Source of the DNA: Sthenelais limicola
Lineage: Eukaryota; Annelida; Polychaeta; Phyllodocida; Sigalionidae
DNA length: 64,000 nt
Direction of reading: 5' to 3'
NCBI GenBank assembly: GCA_942159475.1
Contig: OW804097.1
Span: 51,294,986-51,358,985 of the forward strand
The position numbers and the translations under genes were made by a program. Each line of letters starts with the position of its first letter. Positions within the stretch are counted from its first letter, which is position 1. Positions 21,917 through 31,227 of the stretch are shown here, one piece after another. Under the pieces are notes generated by a model. It was not told the origin of the DNA. It saw only the letters and a list, made by a program, of their open reading frames with translations, and made no database searches.

Positions 21917-23740
21917 CTTACCTGATCTGAGAAGCTTCTCTAGTTGAGAGGCTGCAACTAGTTAGTCTCAAGTCTGAGCCTAGACTGCAAGTGGCGATAT
22001 CATCGCAAATATATGGATCTTTACATTTTGATATTTGGTGATTGTTCATCTGCTACGATCAATTACCATGGTAAATCTCATTCTCTTGCGAGCATGTTGG
22101 AACAAACTTTGAAGGGTAGCCATTAGTACCTGACTTTTTCTGAATACAGGCATAATCTTCATTTAGTCCCCGGGCAACTTTTATTATTTGTTATTGCAAA
22201 TTATACATCAATCACTAGAATTACCTAAATGGGAGTATTTGTACCAGTGTCTGTGCGCACAATTTGCCCCTTCATCCCCTAGTTTCCATCAATTATTTTA
22301 AAACCAAGTCTTATCCTCTGCTCATGTCTACACACTGTAGATATTCGCCTGATGCAGCCAGACAACAGTATTCATCATACATTTGACAGGAAGGGAATGT
22401 TAAATAACAAAATGGTAACTCTGTCTGTATAGATGGGCAATCGTAACCTGTCATCCCTGGGATTGGTACTAATTGAAATATACATTAATGACGTGAGAAG
22501 GACGCTGGATGGGCTGCGCGCGCACGCAATGTGACACGTGGCAATATTGAGATCTAAACTCTCAACACAAGTACATAATGGGAGTGTAGAAATCTCTGTA
22601 ACTGGAGGTAGAAAAGGATGAACTTCCCGCCTCTTGTGCATTTGCCCTTTGGATAACGGTTGGAAGACCTGTCTCTTGATGGATTCTGTTATTCAATATA
22701 TATTTATGATACTTCGGTTGTAAAAGCAATTGCTTGAACAATGGTCTACAAGATTTGAGATGTTCTCTCGATTCCCTGTCCACTCCCTCTCTCTCTTTCT
22801 TCTCTCTCTTGCTCTCTCATCTTTCATTGTCGTTTTCTTTGTCTCTCCCTATCTGTCTCTCTATCTGTCCCACCCACAATTCAATCAAGGTTAACATGGT
22901 TTTAGGTTTTAAATGATTAGCGTGGACAAGGTAGCTCAGAGCAATAAATCGCTGGTCAGTCACTCACCTAATGGGAAACCAAAAGGTAGCTTACTTATTC
23001 CATTGTCACTAACAAATTTAGGGTTTAGGCAGAATTTGTCTGAAAAAAAGTATACCCTAACTGGGTTAGAAATAAGGCTTTTGATAACAAACCAACAAGC
23101 CAACAAACTCATGAATGGAAATGAAATGTGTATTATGCCATGATAGGTGGGTATCTCCATCCAAATTAACCCATTTTATATGCCTTGGCAGATTTCACTA
23201 GTGGGGCAGTTTTGTAATGCTGCCAAGTTACGACGCGCTTCTGATTAGTAAATTCGGTTAAACCAATCAGTGACGCTCTTTTTCATTAACATTAGGAACT
23301 GCTTGTGTCGAGTTGGAGGTAGATAAAAGGTGAATAGTGATCAAATAAGGCTTAAATATATATCATGGCATAAAAATAAAAATAGGCTCGGTCGGGGTGG
23401 GGGCCGCGGCATATATATGTGGTGGTATATTAACAAAAATGCGTGTGTCTGTTGGTTAATGTCTTTCACAAATGCCAAAGGCATGCGTGAAAGACATGTA
23501 CCAATGTATAGAGTTTTGTGAATGTACCACTACATATATATGCACCTCAAGTTTAGATTTTTTTTAATATTTGATGGACCCTTACATCACACGTGGTCTA
23601 GGGGATGAGCCTAGACTTCACTGCCTGGTGGTTTTACCAGTAGACTACTATAGGACTTTATCACTAACTTTATCGCATCAAATATACATGTCTCTTCAGG
23701 ATTTGTGTATTTGTGGATAAATACACTATTTCATTATTTC

Positions 23741-23934
23741 ATGAAGAATTTATTCCATGAATGTCTATCTATAATGTCTTTCAAGAGTATTATATATTAT
23801 ATATGTATACTACATATTCACATAGTCATACAATAAACCATTACCCTTTTGCATATTAAGAGCACACACATACATTTCTGGACTAAACATCTTTTCCTTA
23901 TTCCATGAAGAATTTATTCCATGAATGTCTATCG
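23741..23934 (+). repeat. Direct repeat, about 32 bp, two copies
   Basis: CATGAAGAATTTATTCCATG followed by AATGTCTATC is found at 23741-23772 and again at 23903-23934, almost without mismatch, 162 bases apart. Confidence 0.8.
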
Positions 23935-24912
23935 ACAATCTATGGGGAGCAGGCCAATATATATATGTTTGTAAAGACGTTTTGTTCATCACGTTTGATA
24001 AATCGCTTTGTTGTAAGTAAAGCAAATGACCAAGAGATATTTGTTGTTTTCCCTGGGGCTTTTTTCTCCCATCTTAATAAACACTACATTTCCTACACCA
24101 TAGTCTTCTTTATTACGTTTGTTTTAAGTATCTTTGTATGTATGGCAACAGAAAATCCGTAATTATGACACATATATAATTCTTATTTCATTCGACTTGT
24201 CCGGCCGCCAGTATAAATACATGGTTTAAAAGAGGAGTCTATTTCTGTCAAAGCCCAAGGGTAGATATCTAATTATACCTAATCTATCCCAAGAGATCTC
24301 CATGAATGATTCTCAGTAGTCATGCCATTGTATCAGCTTGTTTTTGTTGTTTAGGGTTATTTGTCATAAATGTGTTTTCTCAGTTTCTCAAATCCTACAA
24401 ACATTTGGAAATAGAAATATGTCCACTAGCCACAGTGTCAACAGTAAAGTGGTTAAGAATTACCAATTTCATATCACAAGTTTGGGTTCCCAATGTATGT
24501 CTATTTCACGCTAAGATAATGGTCAATTGTGATTTCATTTTTATGTACAAATGAGCGTAGGTGTTTTTCTTTGTATTCAGGTGTAACACACTACTCACCT
24601 TCATGAAATTGTGTGGTTTTTTTCCCTCTGAAAACACCTGTCCACCTCTAAAACTGATTGATTCCTGCCATTACGTATGACCCACCCAATCGTGAGAAAC
24701 TGGCGTTTGCGTTAGCATTGTGCTGTGGCGTTGTGGTTGCTAAATCTCAATAATGACCCGCCTCTTAGCGTACTTGACATCCGTATCTCAGGTAGGCATG
24801 CTTAGAATAGCACACCTAGTAATGACGTAGCGCTCATAAAACAGATGTTAGCGTTAGTGTTAGCGTTGTGGTTGCTTTGTGGTTGCTAAATCAGCCTAGA
24901 ATTCACTTAAAC

Positions 24913-25052
24913 GTTACGTGAGTCACATATTCAAGTGCCCACATAAGTCCAATTGGGGGGCCAAATACTTAATTTAAAAGTTATGTGAGTCACTTAAATT
25001 TTAAGTGACCCACATAGTTCAAATCGCGGTGCCAAATACTTAAATAGGCTTC
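24913..25052 (+). repeat. Degenerate tandem duplication, about 70-bp unit
   Basis: Both units follow the same order: GTTA(C/T)GTGAGTCAC, AAGTG.CCACATA, GGCCAAATACTTAA or TGCCAAATACTTAA. Unit 1 starts at about 24913 and unit 2 at about 24981. Further AAGTGAC words continue to about 25070. Just upstream, GTTAGCGTT-type words repeat near 24710-24890. Confidence 0.65.
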
Positions 25053-25641
25053 ACGTCAAATTTAAGTGACACATAAAGTGGCTCAAAATTACGTTGCCCA
25101 GGGGAGGCAACGTAAGGGCCTAAATGCACATTATTATAATGAAAATGACCCTTAATTCTTCTCATTTTTTAGGATATACTCAGCACAACTGTAGTTGTAT
25201 ACCACATAAAAATGAATGTGTTTCAAGACGATGTAATTTTCCACTTAATTTGACATATATATTGTAGTAGCAGAGAACCCGGGGAGTCTTGCCTTCCTTT
25301 GACCCCTTTTGACCTCTCATTAATAACCCTTTCTTTGTGATTCTTATTTACTTGATTGTATTAGTTTGAACACACTGTATGACGTACTGTATGACCTTTA
25401 CCCCCCTCCTCAAATGACCCCTCCCCCGTGCCCACTGGAGAGTTTTTGTATATCCTTTGCAAATGAAGTAGCAATAGAATGAAATGCATCACTCACAACA
25501 ATAAAAACAACTATTTGTATGTGTAATCCAAATTTGATTCAAGGATACTCTTCTTATAGATAGTAGGCAAGGCAGCACATTGTTTACTGCAGAGCCGCAT
25601 ATGGCAGATTATACGTGCTGGAGATCATAGACTTTGGTTTA

Positions 25642-26031
25642 CTACTGATTCTGATTCTTCAGAAAGTTCTTTATTTCTGGCCAGCTTTTCTTTCTAATAT
25701 TAGGCGGTAGGTTATTCCAGATCCGAGGGCCTAGATAATGGGGCGTCCTCTTATACTTCTCTTTAACAGGTCTTTTGCAGGTAAGTACAGTTGCGCCAGC
25801 CATTCTAGTGGCACAAACATTTTCTTTGATACATAGTTTGGCTTGTTTTTTGTTATACATAATATTCATCAAAGCTATCTTACTCCGTTTGTCCAGGGTG
25901 TTAATATTACCTGCCGCATTTAAGACACTGACTGGACGGTGATCATTAATATACACTGTTTTAACGGCCTTATTTAAAGATCTTTCGATTTTATTCTTCA
26001 CAGCAGCATTTGCCATAATCATAAAGATCAA
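25642..26031 (-). pseudogene. LINE ORF2 C-terminal end
   Basis: About 130 codons. Visible landmarks are RSKIALMNIMYNKKQAKLCI and YLGPRIWNNLPPNIRKKSWP then EIKNFLKNQ, a domain seen at the end of many Jockey/CR1-like LINE proteins. It continues the reading frame of the fragment on the other side of the SINE-like insertion. No catalytic part remains. Confidence 0.7.
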
Positions 26032-26080
26032 ACTATTCCACTAGCGACAGTATGTGTGTCTTCAATACAATCAGAGCCAT

Positions 26081-26284
26081 GAGTGAGTGAGATTGGTGGC
26101 TTTACGCCCTTATCAACACTTTGAAGTGTTATATCAAGGGCGGGAGAGCTGAGAGGGAGGCAGTTTATGATCATACCCAGGAAATAGAGATAGAGAAGAA
26201 GGGAGAGAGAGACAGAGAAGAGAGACAGAAAGGCCCTTTAAGGTCTTACCCAGGACCAGGCATTTTAAGGTCTTACCCAGGACC
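26081..26284 (-). mobile_element. SINE-like retroposon family S, copy 3 (minus)
   Basis: The 204-bp insertion is flanked by a perfect 14-bp duplication ACAATCAGAGCCAT (26067-26080 and 26285-26298). On the minus strand it starts GGTCCTGGGTAAGACC, repeats this 5' segment once more about 32 bases later, passes a CT-rich stretch and CTCAGCTCTCCCGCCCTTG, and ends in the (ACTC)n tail. The part between GCCCTT and AAGGGC forms a hairpin with a perfect inner stem AACACTT/AAGTGTT. It splits a LINE coding region, so it is younger than that LINE. Confidence 0.88.
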
Positions 26285-26565
26285 ACAATCAGAGCCATGT
26301 CCTTAGTGATAAGAGATCTTATTTTCCCTAAGAGGAAGATTTTGTGGACCACAGATTTTCTTAGCCTCGACATATGACCATTCATGCTAATTTTATTATC
26401 GATCATAAAGCCTAGGTAATTCACATTCTTGTATTTCCTAATGGCTGTCCCATTAATGAATACATCTCCTAGGTTTCTAACATTGACACCCTTCAACATA
26501 TTGGCAGTACCCAGGATCTGCAGTTGGGTTTTTTTCTCATTAAGCATCAGACCATTCGCTCCCAT
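26285..26565 (-). pseudogene. LINE ORF2 fragment after the RT core
   Basis: Contains GANGLMLNEKKTQLQILG and YLGFMIDNKISMNGHMSRL followed by KSVVHKIFLLGKIRSL, the segment that follows the RT active site in APE-type LINEs. Coding homology ends at the inserted SINE-like copy; residues read beyond 26284 come from the insertion. Confidence 0.7.
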
Positions 26566-26582
26566 TCACTTATTTATCTGAG

Positions 26583-26599
26583 AGCTGGCCAGAAATAAA
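26583..26599 (+). repeat. 17-bp inverted partner of the LINE C terminus
   Basis: AGCTGGCCAGAAATAAA at 26583-26599 is the exact reverse complement of 25670-25686, which encodes SWPEIK in the LINE fragment. So a snippet of the same LINE in opposite orientation abuts the 5' end of the fragment. It could be an inversion made during insertion or debris of another copy. Confidence 0.6.
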
Positions 26600-26774
26600 G
26601 ATGTAGATATACATGACAAACGTTTGAATGCCTAGGTGCCTTTGAAGGCTAGGCGACAGCGGTACAAGCATGACTCGGTCGGAGCGATGTGGTTTTGGTC
26701 AAATTTCACAAATTAACGACCATCTGATTTAGCCAATCTTCTAGATGGGTGAACAGGTTTGGGACAATAACATA

Positions 26775-26921
26775 TATATTGTGTATTCAATATTAATACA
26801 AATATAATTGGTGCAGTGAGACCTGTTTGTTGTCGGCAGTTGCCTAGTTACCAGCGCCCAAGCTGTCACTTTCAACGCAAGATTCGACCAGACCAGATGT
26901 CTTTTGGTCGCACGAAAATCT
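26775..26921 (+). repeat. Ngaro split direct repeat A1
   Basis: 147 bp starting TATATTGTGTATTCAATATT and ending GCACGAAAATCT, repeated at 30986-31132 with one substitution. It forms the left end of the element and the leader before ORF1. Confidence 0.92.
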
Positions 26922-26972
26922 GATAGTCTAGTGCTAGGAGATATCATATGAGTATTGGGTAAAACTTACCTG

Positions 26973-27911
26973 ATGCTTAAACGTTGTTCCACTTGCAATA
27001 ACCTACACCTCTATCCTTTCGGAAAATCGTGTCTGGGCGCAATGGCGTCGGTACTTCGAGGTGTGGACAAGGCAGATCCACAGTATCTTCAACTGCTTGA
27101 GGCGGCCTATACTACCTCAGCTAAGGATAGAGATTCCTTAGAGAAAAAAGTCTTGGAACTACAGGATAAATCAGGGTCGTCCTCCGCCTCTAATGTTCCC
27201 ACTGCAGAGTCTCCCGACTCAAAGAATGTCCTGACTTTGATAACGGCCAGGTTGTCCGCGATTGTTCGAGCCGGCGACTTGCCCCCTCCACCGTTGGGCG
27301 GTGCAGAAACACCTTCTGACTTGGTTTCTGGCCCTCTCATCAAGGCTCTGGACAGGATCGCCGGGACCGATAGCGACAAAGGTAAAAATCTTCGCCCTGA
27401 GACCTTCTCTTTGCCTGACGTAAAGAAACCTGACCACACTAAGCTGGATTTCCTGAGCTTGGTACATGGAATGTCGGCCATTTTGTCTAATCTTAAATTG
27501 TCCGATGATGTCAGGTGTTCCTCCTACATTCACCACTTGGCCTTTGTGTGTGAGATGCACAACACTCGTAAATTCACTGACAAGGCATCTGTTCTCTACG
27601 ACAAATACGTTACAGACCGTGTTGTCGACGGGAAAGTCCTAGATTTTGACCCCGAGCACCATGGACTTGGAGTCTCCATTTGTTATTCTCCGAATGTTCT
27701 TCCGGCTGCACCGGAAGGAGTCAAGAAATCTAGGTCGCGCCAAAGATCCGATGGAAGTTCTCAAATACCGATTGATTTTCCTGACGACATATGCTTCCAT
27801 TATAATTACCGAGTGTGTAATAAGGATAAATGTCCCAAACAACATATTTGTCGTAAATGTTCAGGGAAGCACAAGGCCCAGTCTTGTTCGGAAACCAACA
27901 AAGCAAAATGA
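26973..27911 (+). CDS. Ngaro ORF1, gag-like nucleic-acid-binding protein (312 aa)
   Basis: I place the start at the first ATG of the frame, 26973, which comes just before the first conserved cysteine. Residues 5-20 form CX2CX3HX7C (C5, C8, H12, C20), repeated in the two gag remnants at 20.7 and 52.6 kb. A charged, coiled-coil-prone segment follows, then the conserved gag core (LRPETFSLPD, LDFLSLVHGMSAIL, SSYIHHLAF). The C terminus holds a cysteine cluster at residues 274-305: C274, C282, C287, H291, then C293, C296, H300, C305, the CCCH plus CCHC arrangement usual in DIRS-order gag proteins. The role is inferred to be RNA packaging into a cytoplasmic particle. The ORF is intact. Confidence 0.82.
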   Translation: MLKRCSTCNNLHLYPFGKSCLGAMASVLRGVDKADPQYLQLLEAAYTTSAKDRDSLEKKVLELQDKSGSSSASNVPTAESPDSKNVLTLITARLSAIVRAGDLPPPPLGGAETPSDLVSGPLIKALDRIAGTDSDKGKNLRPETFSLPDVKKPDHTKLDFLSLVHGMSAILSNLKLSDDVRCSSYIHHLAFVCEMHNTRKFTDKASVLYDKYVTDRVVDGKVLDFDPEHHGLGVSICYSPNVLPAAPEGVKKSRSRQRSDGSSQIPIDFPDDICFHYNYRVCNKDKCPKQHICRKCSGKHKAQSCSETNKAK

Positions 27912-28008
27912 ACCTTTGCCCCGCACACCTCCATTCCGGAAGTGTGCGACACCGATTTTCAAAATGGCGTCTGTGGACACAAGGATCTCAGTCCGAAGGT
28001 AGTAGACA

Positions 28009-29931
28009 ATGATGAGTTTTGCCGACTATGATTTGGTTTCATATTATTTATATTGTGATGCCTTTGATTTAGTTGACACTTCTTCGGTAATCGACCTAGG
28101 CCCTTGTAATCGTAGCCCTACCGCTGACTGCCCTGAATGTTTACCATATGATACAATATGTTTCGACCCACCGACTACTTTTGATTATTCTGAAACTTTG
28201 CTATTTGATGTTGAAAACGCCTTTGATCGATACGGCAATTATGCTCCAGTTGATGTTCTATGCTATGATTTTCCTGTATTCGGTCCAAGGATATTTGACC
28301 ACCTTATTGGAGGCCTTCGCTCCAGCTGGAATGTTCGAGCGTGGTCTCATGAGTTGAGTAAGGAAAATGACATGCCCTTGCGGTCTTACATTCATGATGG
28401 TATAATCAACGGCTTCACCATTGTTGATGTGAATGTGGACATCCCCTCCTATGAATGCTCCAACTATAATTCAGTGTTATATGGTCCTGCCCACGCCTTT
28501 GTGGATAATCTTATCATGAATGAATTAAATGCTGGGAAGTATGTGATCGCAGATGAAAAGCCTAAGTGTGTGCATAGCTTAGGTGTGGTTCCCAAGCATG
28601 ACGGTAGTTGGAGGCCAATCACGGACTGCAAGAGGCCTCTAGGAAATTCTATCAATAATTTTATGTCTTCCACTGTGCAAAACTTCTGTTTTAGAACTGT
28701 GGACGACGTGATAGATCTGCTGGAACCAGGTTTCTATATGTCTACCATTGGTGTGGCCAGTGCTTATCGTATGGTCTCCGTACGGGCCGACCAATGGACA
28801 TATCAGGGCATCAGTTGGCCGGTTAATGGTTCTATGTCCTACTTAATGGATACACACCTCTGTTTTGGCCTGAGTTGCGCCCCATATGTCTACACGCAGA
28901 TCTCCAATTTTACTGTGCGATGTCTCAATCGACGGGGATTCCATAGGTGTGTGAACTACATCGACGACTACATGATTATTGGCAGCACATATGCTGAGTG
29001 CCAACTCGCCCAGCAAACCCTCATCGCCATCCTGGGCTCCTTAGGGTTTGCCATTTCATGGAAAAAGTCCACCTCCCCTTCCAATGTTGCAACTTACTTG
29101 GGCATCGAATTTAACACATCAACCATGTCTGTCTCCCTTCCTGATCGGAAGCTGGAGGCCCTTCTACTTGAATTGGACTACTTCTCCAACAAAGATAGAG
29201 CCACTCGTCACCAGCTCCAACAGCTTTGTGGGTTGATGGCCCATGCCTCCAAGGTGGTCAGGGGGGCCAGGACCTTTTCTAGGAGGGTAATAGATCTACT
29301 TTCCAATTTTCCTCCTGGGAAATCCCGCATTCGCCTTAACAACGGTTTCAGGCTTAATATACAGTGGTGGAAGGATTTTGCCAGAAACTTCAATGGGTCC
29401 AATAAAATGATCTACTACAACTTCGGACTGGGGCCTTCTTTCTACACCGATGCCTGCCTGTCTGGTTACGGGTTGGTATGTGGTGCTGACTGGCAACTAA
29501 GACTCTTCACTCCTGATGCTCCCCCAGTGCTGCGCAAACCTGACCATATGCATTGGGTGAATGTGGATGAAGACCCCACCTCTCGCCATATCAATTACCT
29601 GGAAATGATTCCAGTCCGTCTGGCCCTACTAAGGTTTGCCAGGCTCTGGACCGACTGCCATGTGATTCTATTTTCTGATAACAGCACTGTTATTGCCTGT
29701 GTCAACAAGGGCACCACCGTCAGCAGGTCCATTATGCCTATAGTTAGGGACATCTTCTGGCTGTGTGTTTGCAATAATATATACCTGACAGCCCGTCACA
29801 TTCCAGGCCATTTGAATGTTTGTGCTGACTTCCTGTCCCAGGTAAATAATTTGGAAGACTTGTCTCACCTATCTTCCTTTTCATTATGTTGTAGTGCCCC
29901 TCTTGAAGGTGGAATTACCAGTGCTGGATAG
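28009..29931 (+). CDS. Ngaro ORF2, reverse transcriptase - RNase H (640 aa, catalytically altered)
   Basis: Starts ATGATG 97 bp after ORF1. RT landmarks in order: LGVVPKHDGSWRPITDCKRP, then motif A STIGVASAYRMV at about residues 245-256, SWPVNGSMSYL, FGLSCAPYVYTQI, motif C YIDDYMIIG (Y317, D319, D320) and FAISWKKS. RNase H follows: YTDACLSGYGL (D481), NYLEMIP, LFSDNSTV, and CADFLSQ, so all four acidic positions are present. In motif A the first metal-binding Asp is replaced by Gly248 (GGT, 28750-28752), which should abolish polymerisation even though the frame is complete. No protease or methyltransferase domain is seen. Confidence 0.9.
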   Translation: MMSFADYDLVSYYLYCDAFDLVDTSSVIDLGPCNRSPTADCPECLPYDTICFDPPTTFDYSETLLFDVENAFDRYGNYAPVDVLCYDFPVFGPRIFDHLIGGLRSSWNVRAWSHELSKENDMPLRSYIHDGIINGFTIVDVNVDIPSYECSNYNSVLYGPAHAFVDNLIMNELNAGKYVIADEKPKCVHSLGVVPKHDGSWRPITDCKRPLGNSINNFMSSTVQNFCFRTVDDVIDLLEPGFYMSTIGVASAYRMVSVRADQWTYQGISWPVNGSMSYLMDTHLCFGLSCAPYVYTQISNFTVRCLNRRGFHRCVNYIDDYMIIGSTYAECQLAQQTLIAILGSLGFAISWKKSTSPSNVATYLGIEFNTSTMSVSLPDRKLEALLLELDYFSNKDRATRHQLQQLCGLMAHASKVVRGARTFSRRVIDLLSNFPPGKSRIRLNNGFRLNIQWWKDFARNFNGSNKMIYYNFGLGPSFYTDACLSGYGLVCGADWQLRLFTPDAPPVLRKPDHMHWVNVDEDPTSRHINYLEMIPVRLALLRFARLWTDCHVILFSDNSTVIACVNKGTTVSRSIMPIVRDIFWLCVCNNIYLTARHIPGHLNVCADFLSQVNNLEDLSHLSSFSLCCSAPLEGGITSAG

Positions 29932-30880
29932 TGAAGTTTCTGAAGCAGTTTCTATGGCCTGGTCTGCAAATACCTTAAAGACTCGGAACTCCCAGTGGGG
30001 CCGGTTTCTGTCCTTTTGTGCCGACAATGAGTTGCAAGCGCTACCAGCTTCGTCTCGTACTGTGTGCCGGTTCCTCACTTATCAAGCCCGCTCTTCATGC
30101 TACAGCACTTGTAATAACTATTTGTCAGCCATAGTCACTCTGCACAAATTCTTCGGTCTTCCAGCGGATTTTCGCTCAGAATATGCGGTTAAGCTCACAC
30201 TCATGGGGCTTGCTAACAAGCTGGGAAAGGAAGTTAAACGTAAGCTTTGTTTGAGTGTGCTCGATCTGCAGAGAATTTTCATTTCTGTGGATAGATCCAA
30301 TGTCAATGAAGTAGCCTGCTCCGTGTCTGTTCTTCTATCTTTTCGCACACTCCTGAGAAAATCTAACATTGTGCCTGAGTCCCCTGATGTGCTGGGACAT
30401 GTGCTAAGGCGCTTGGATGTCATCTTCACCGACACGGGCATCTCTTTAGTGGTTAGGTCCTCCAAGATACTAAAGCATTGCAAGGACAAGTTCGTCATCC
30501 CCATTATGACCTGCTCCAACTACTACTTCGACTTAGTCACTCAGTTATGCTCTCACTTTGTGATTTTTCCCGCTTCGCCAGATGAGCCACTGTTTTTCAA
30601 GTTGAAGAAAGTAGGCTTGAGATCTTATCTTCTCTACAAGGACTTGCTGGATTTCATCAAGACCAAGTCTTCCTTACTGGGTTATGACCCTGGTGACGTT
30701 GGGTTACACTCATTGAGGCGCAGTGGTGCCTCCTTCCTACATGGTGCTGGGGTTCCTCTTGTGGACATCAAGTGTGTGGGAGATTAGCACAGCCTGTCAG
30801 TCCTTGACTACTTGCACACCCCTGAGCACAGGAAAGAAGCCATTGAATCCAGAATCACTTCTCTGCTTGGAAGCCTTTAG
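29894..30880 (+). pseudogene. Ngaro ORF3, tyrosine recombinase, interrupted by TAG
   Basis: The frame overlaps the end of ORF2 by 38 bases in the +1 frame. Its first ATG is at 29954, so translation could use that ATG or frameshifting from ORF2. It shows a SAM-like N-terminal part (WGRFLSFCADNELQALP), then LLSFRTLLRKSNIVPES with the first catalytic Arg, and LHSLRRSGASFLHGAG with the HxxR box. After IKCVGD a TAG stands at 30786-30788 where this family normally has Trp. The same frame then continues with LSVLDYL, containing the presumed nucleophilic Tyr, and about 20 more codons to TAG at 30878-30880. One transition (TGG to TAG) explains the interruption. Confidence 0.85.
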
Positions 30881-30904
30881 TTCTTTTTTTTGTTGGGTGT
30901 TTTT

Positions 30905-30990
30905 GGCGGCCACATGGTCGCAGATTTCCAATCGGCACCCCCGTGTTTGAGTTATTTATTTATTTCCTTCGATACCGGAACTAACTATAT
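30905..30990 (+). repeat. Ngaro split direct repeat B1
   Basis: 86 bp starting GGCGGCCACATGGTCGCAGA and ending CTAACTATAT, repeated at 31142-31227 with one substitution. Its last five bases are also the first five of A2. Confidence 0.92.
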
Positions 30991-31132
30991 TGTGTATTCA
31001 ATATTAATACAAATATAATTGGTGCAGTGAGACCTGTTTGTTGTCGGCAGTTGCCTAGTTACCAGCGTCCAAGCTGTCACTTTCAACGCAAGATTCGACC
31101 AGACCAGATGTCTTTTGGTCGCACGAAAATCT
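30986..31132 (+). repeat. Ngaro split direct repeat A2
   Basis: Second copy of the 147-bp A repeat, placed between B1 and B2 as expected for the circular-intermediate replication model of Ngaro elements. Confidence 0.92.
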
Positions 31133-31141
31133 TTAATAAAG

Positions 31142-31227
31142 GGCGGCCACATGGTCGCAGATTTCCAATCGGCACCCCCGTGTTGGAGTTATTTATTTAT
31201 TTCCTTCGATACCGGAACTAACTATAT
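31142..31227 (+). repeat. Ngaro split direct repeat B2
   Basis: Second copy of the 86-bp B repeat and the right end of the element. Nine bases (TTAATAAAG) separate it from A2; they contain AATAAA, a possible polyadenylation signal. Confidence 0.92.

Larger units (their letters stand above)
21930..25629. other. Non-coding stretch, no gene seen
   Basis: Mostly AT-rich unique-looking sequence. It contains a CT-rich tract (about 22775-22870), a direct repeat (23741-23772 and 23903-23934) and a degenerate tandem duplication (24913-25052), listed separately. No coding evidence. Confidence 0.55.
25630..26575 (-). mobile_element. APE-type LINE 3' fragment, split by a SINE-like insertion
   Basis: The minus-strand reading starts with NGLMLNEKKTQ and KNVNYLGFMIDNKISMNGHM, the post-RT segment of LINEs, and continues to ITKDMALIV at about 26300. 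It is interrupted by SINE-like copy 3 (26081-26284) and resumes at about 26066, reaching YLGPRIWNNLPPNIRKKSWP, the usual C terminus of Jockey/CR1-type elements. Everything 5' of the RT core is missing. An ATG and a stop around the insertion are by-products, not gene ends. Confidence 0.8.
26775..31227 (+). mobile_element. Ngaro-type tyrosine-recombinase retrotransposon, nearly full length
   Basis: The 4453-bp element has the split direct repeats diagnostic of Ngaro/PAT-like DIRS-order elements: A1 (26775-26921), three ORFs, B1 (30905-30990), A2 (30986-31132), B2 (31142-31227). A1/A2 differ at one visible position (CGCCC against CGTCC) and B1/B2 at one (GTTTGAG against GTTGGAG), so the copy is fairly young. 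ORF order is gag, RT-RNase H, recombinase, in three different frames. No target duplication is expected or seen because insertion uses a tyrosine recombinase. RT motif A and the recombinase each carry a disabling change. Confidence 0.9.

Noticed and set aside
26121..26306. Small plus-strand ORF in the SINE-like insertion
   Set aside because: It runs antisense through SINE-like copy 3 and its flank, with GA-rich composition and no motif.
27107..27560. Minus-strand ORFs opposite Ngaro ORF1
   Set aside because: Shadows of the gag frame; no independent features.
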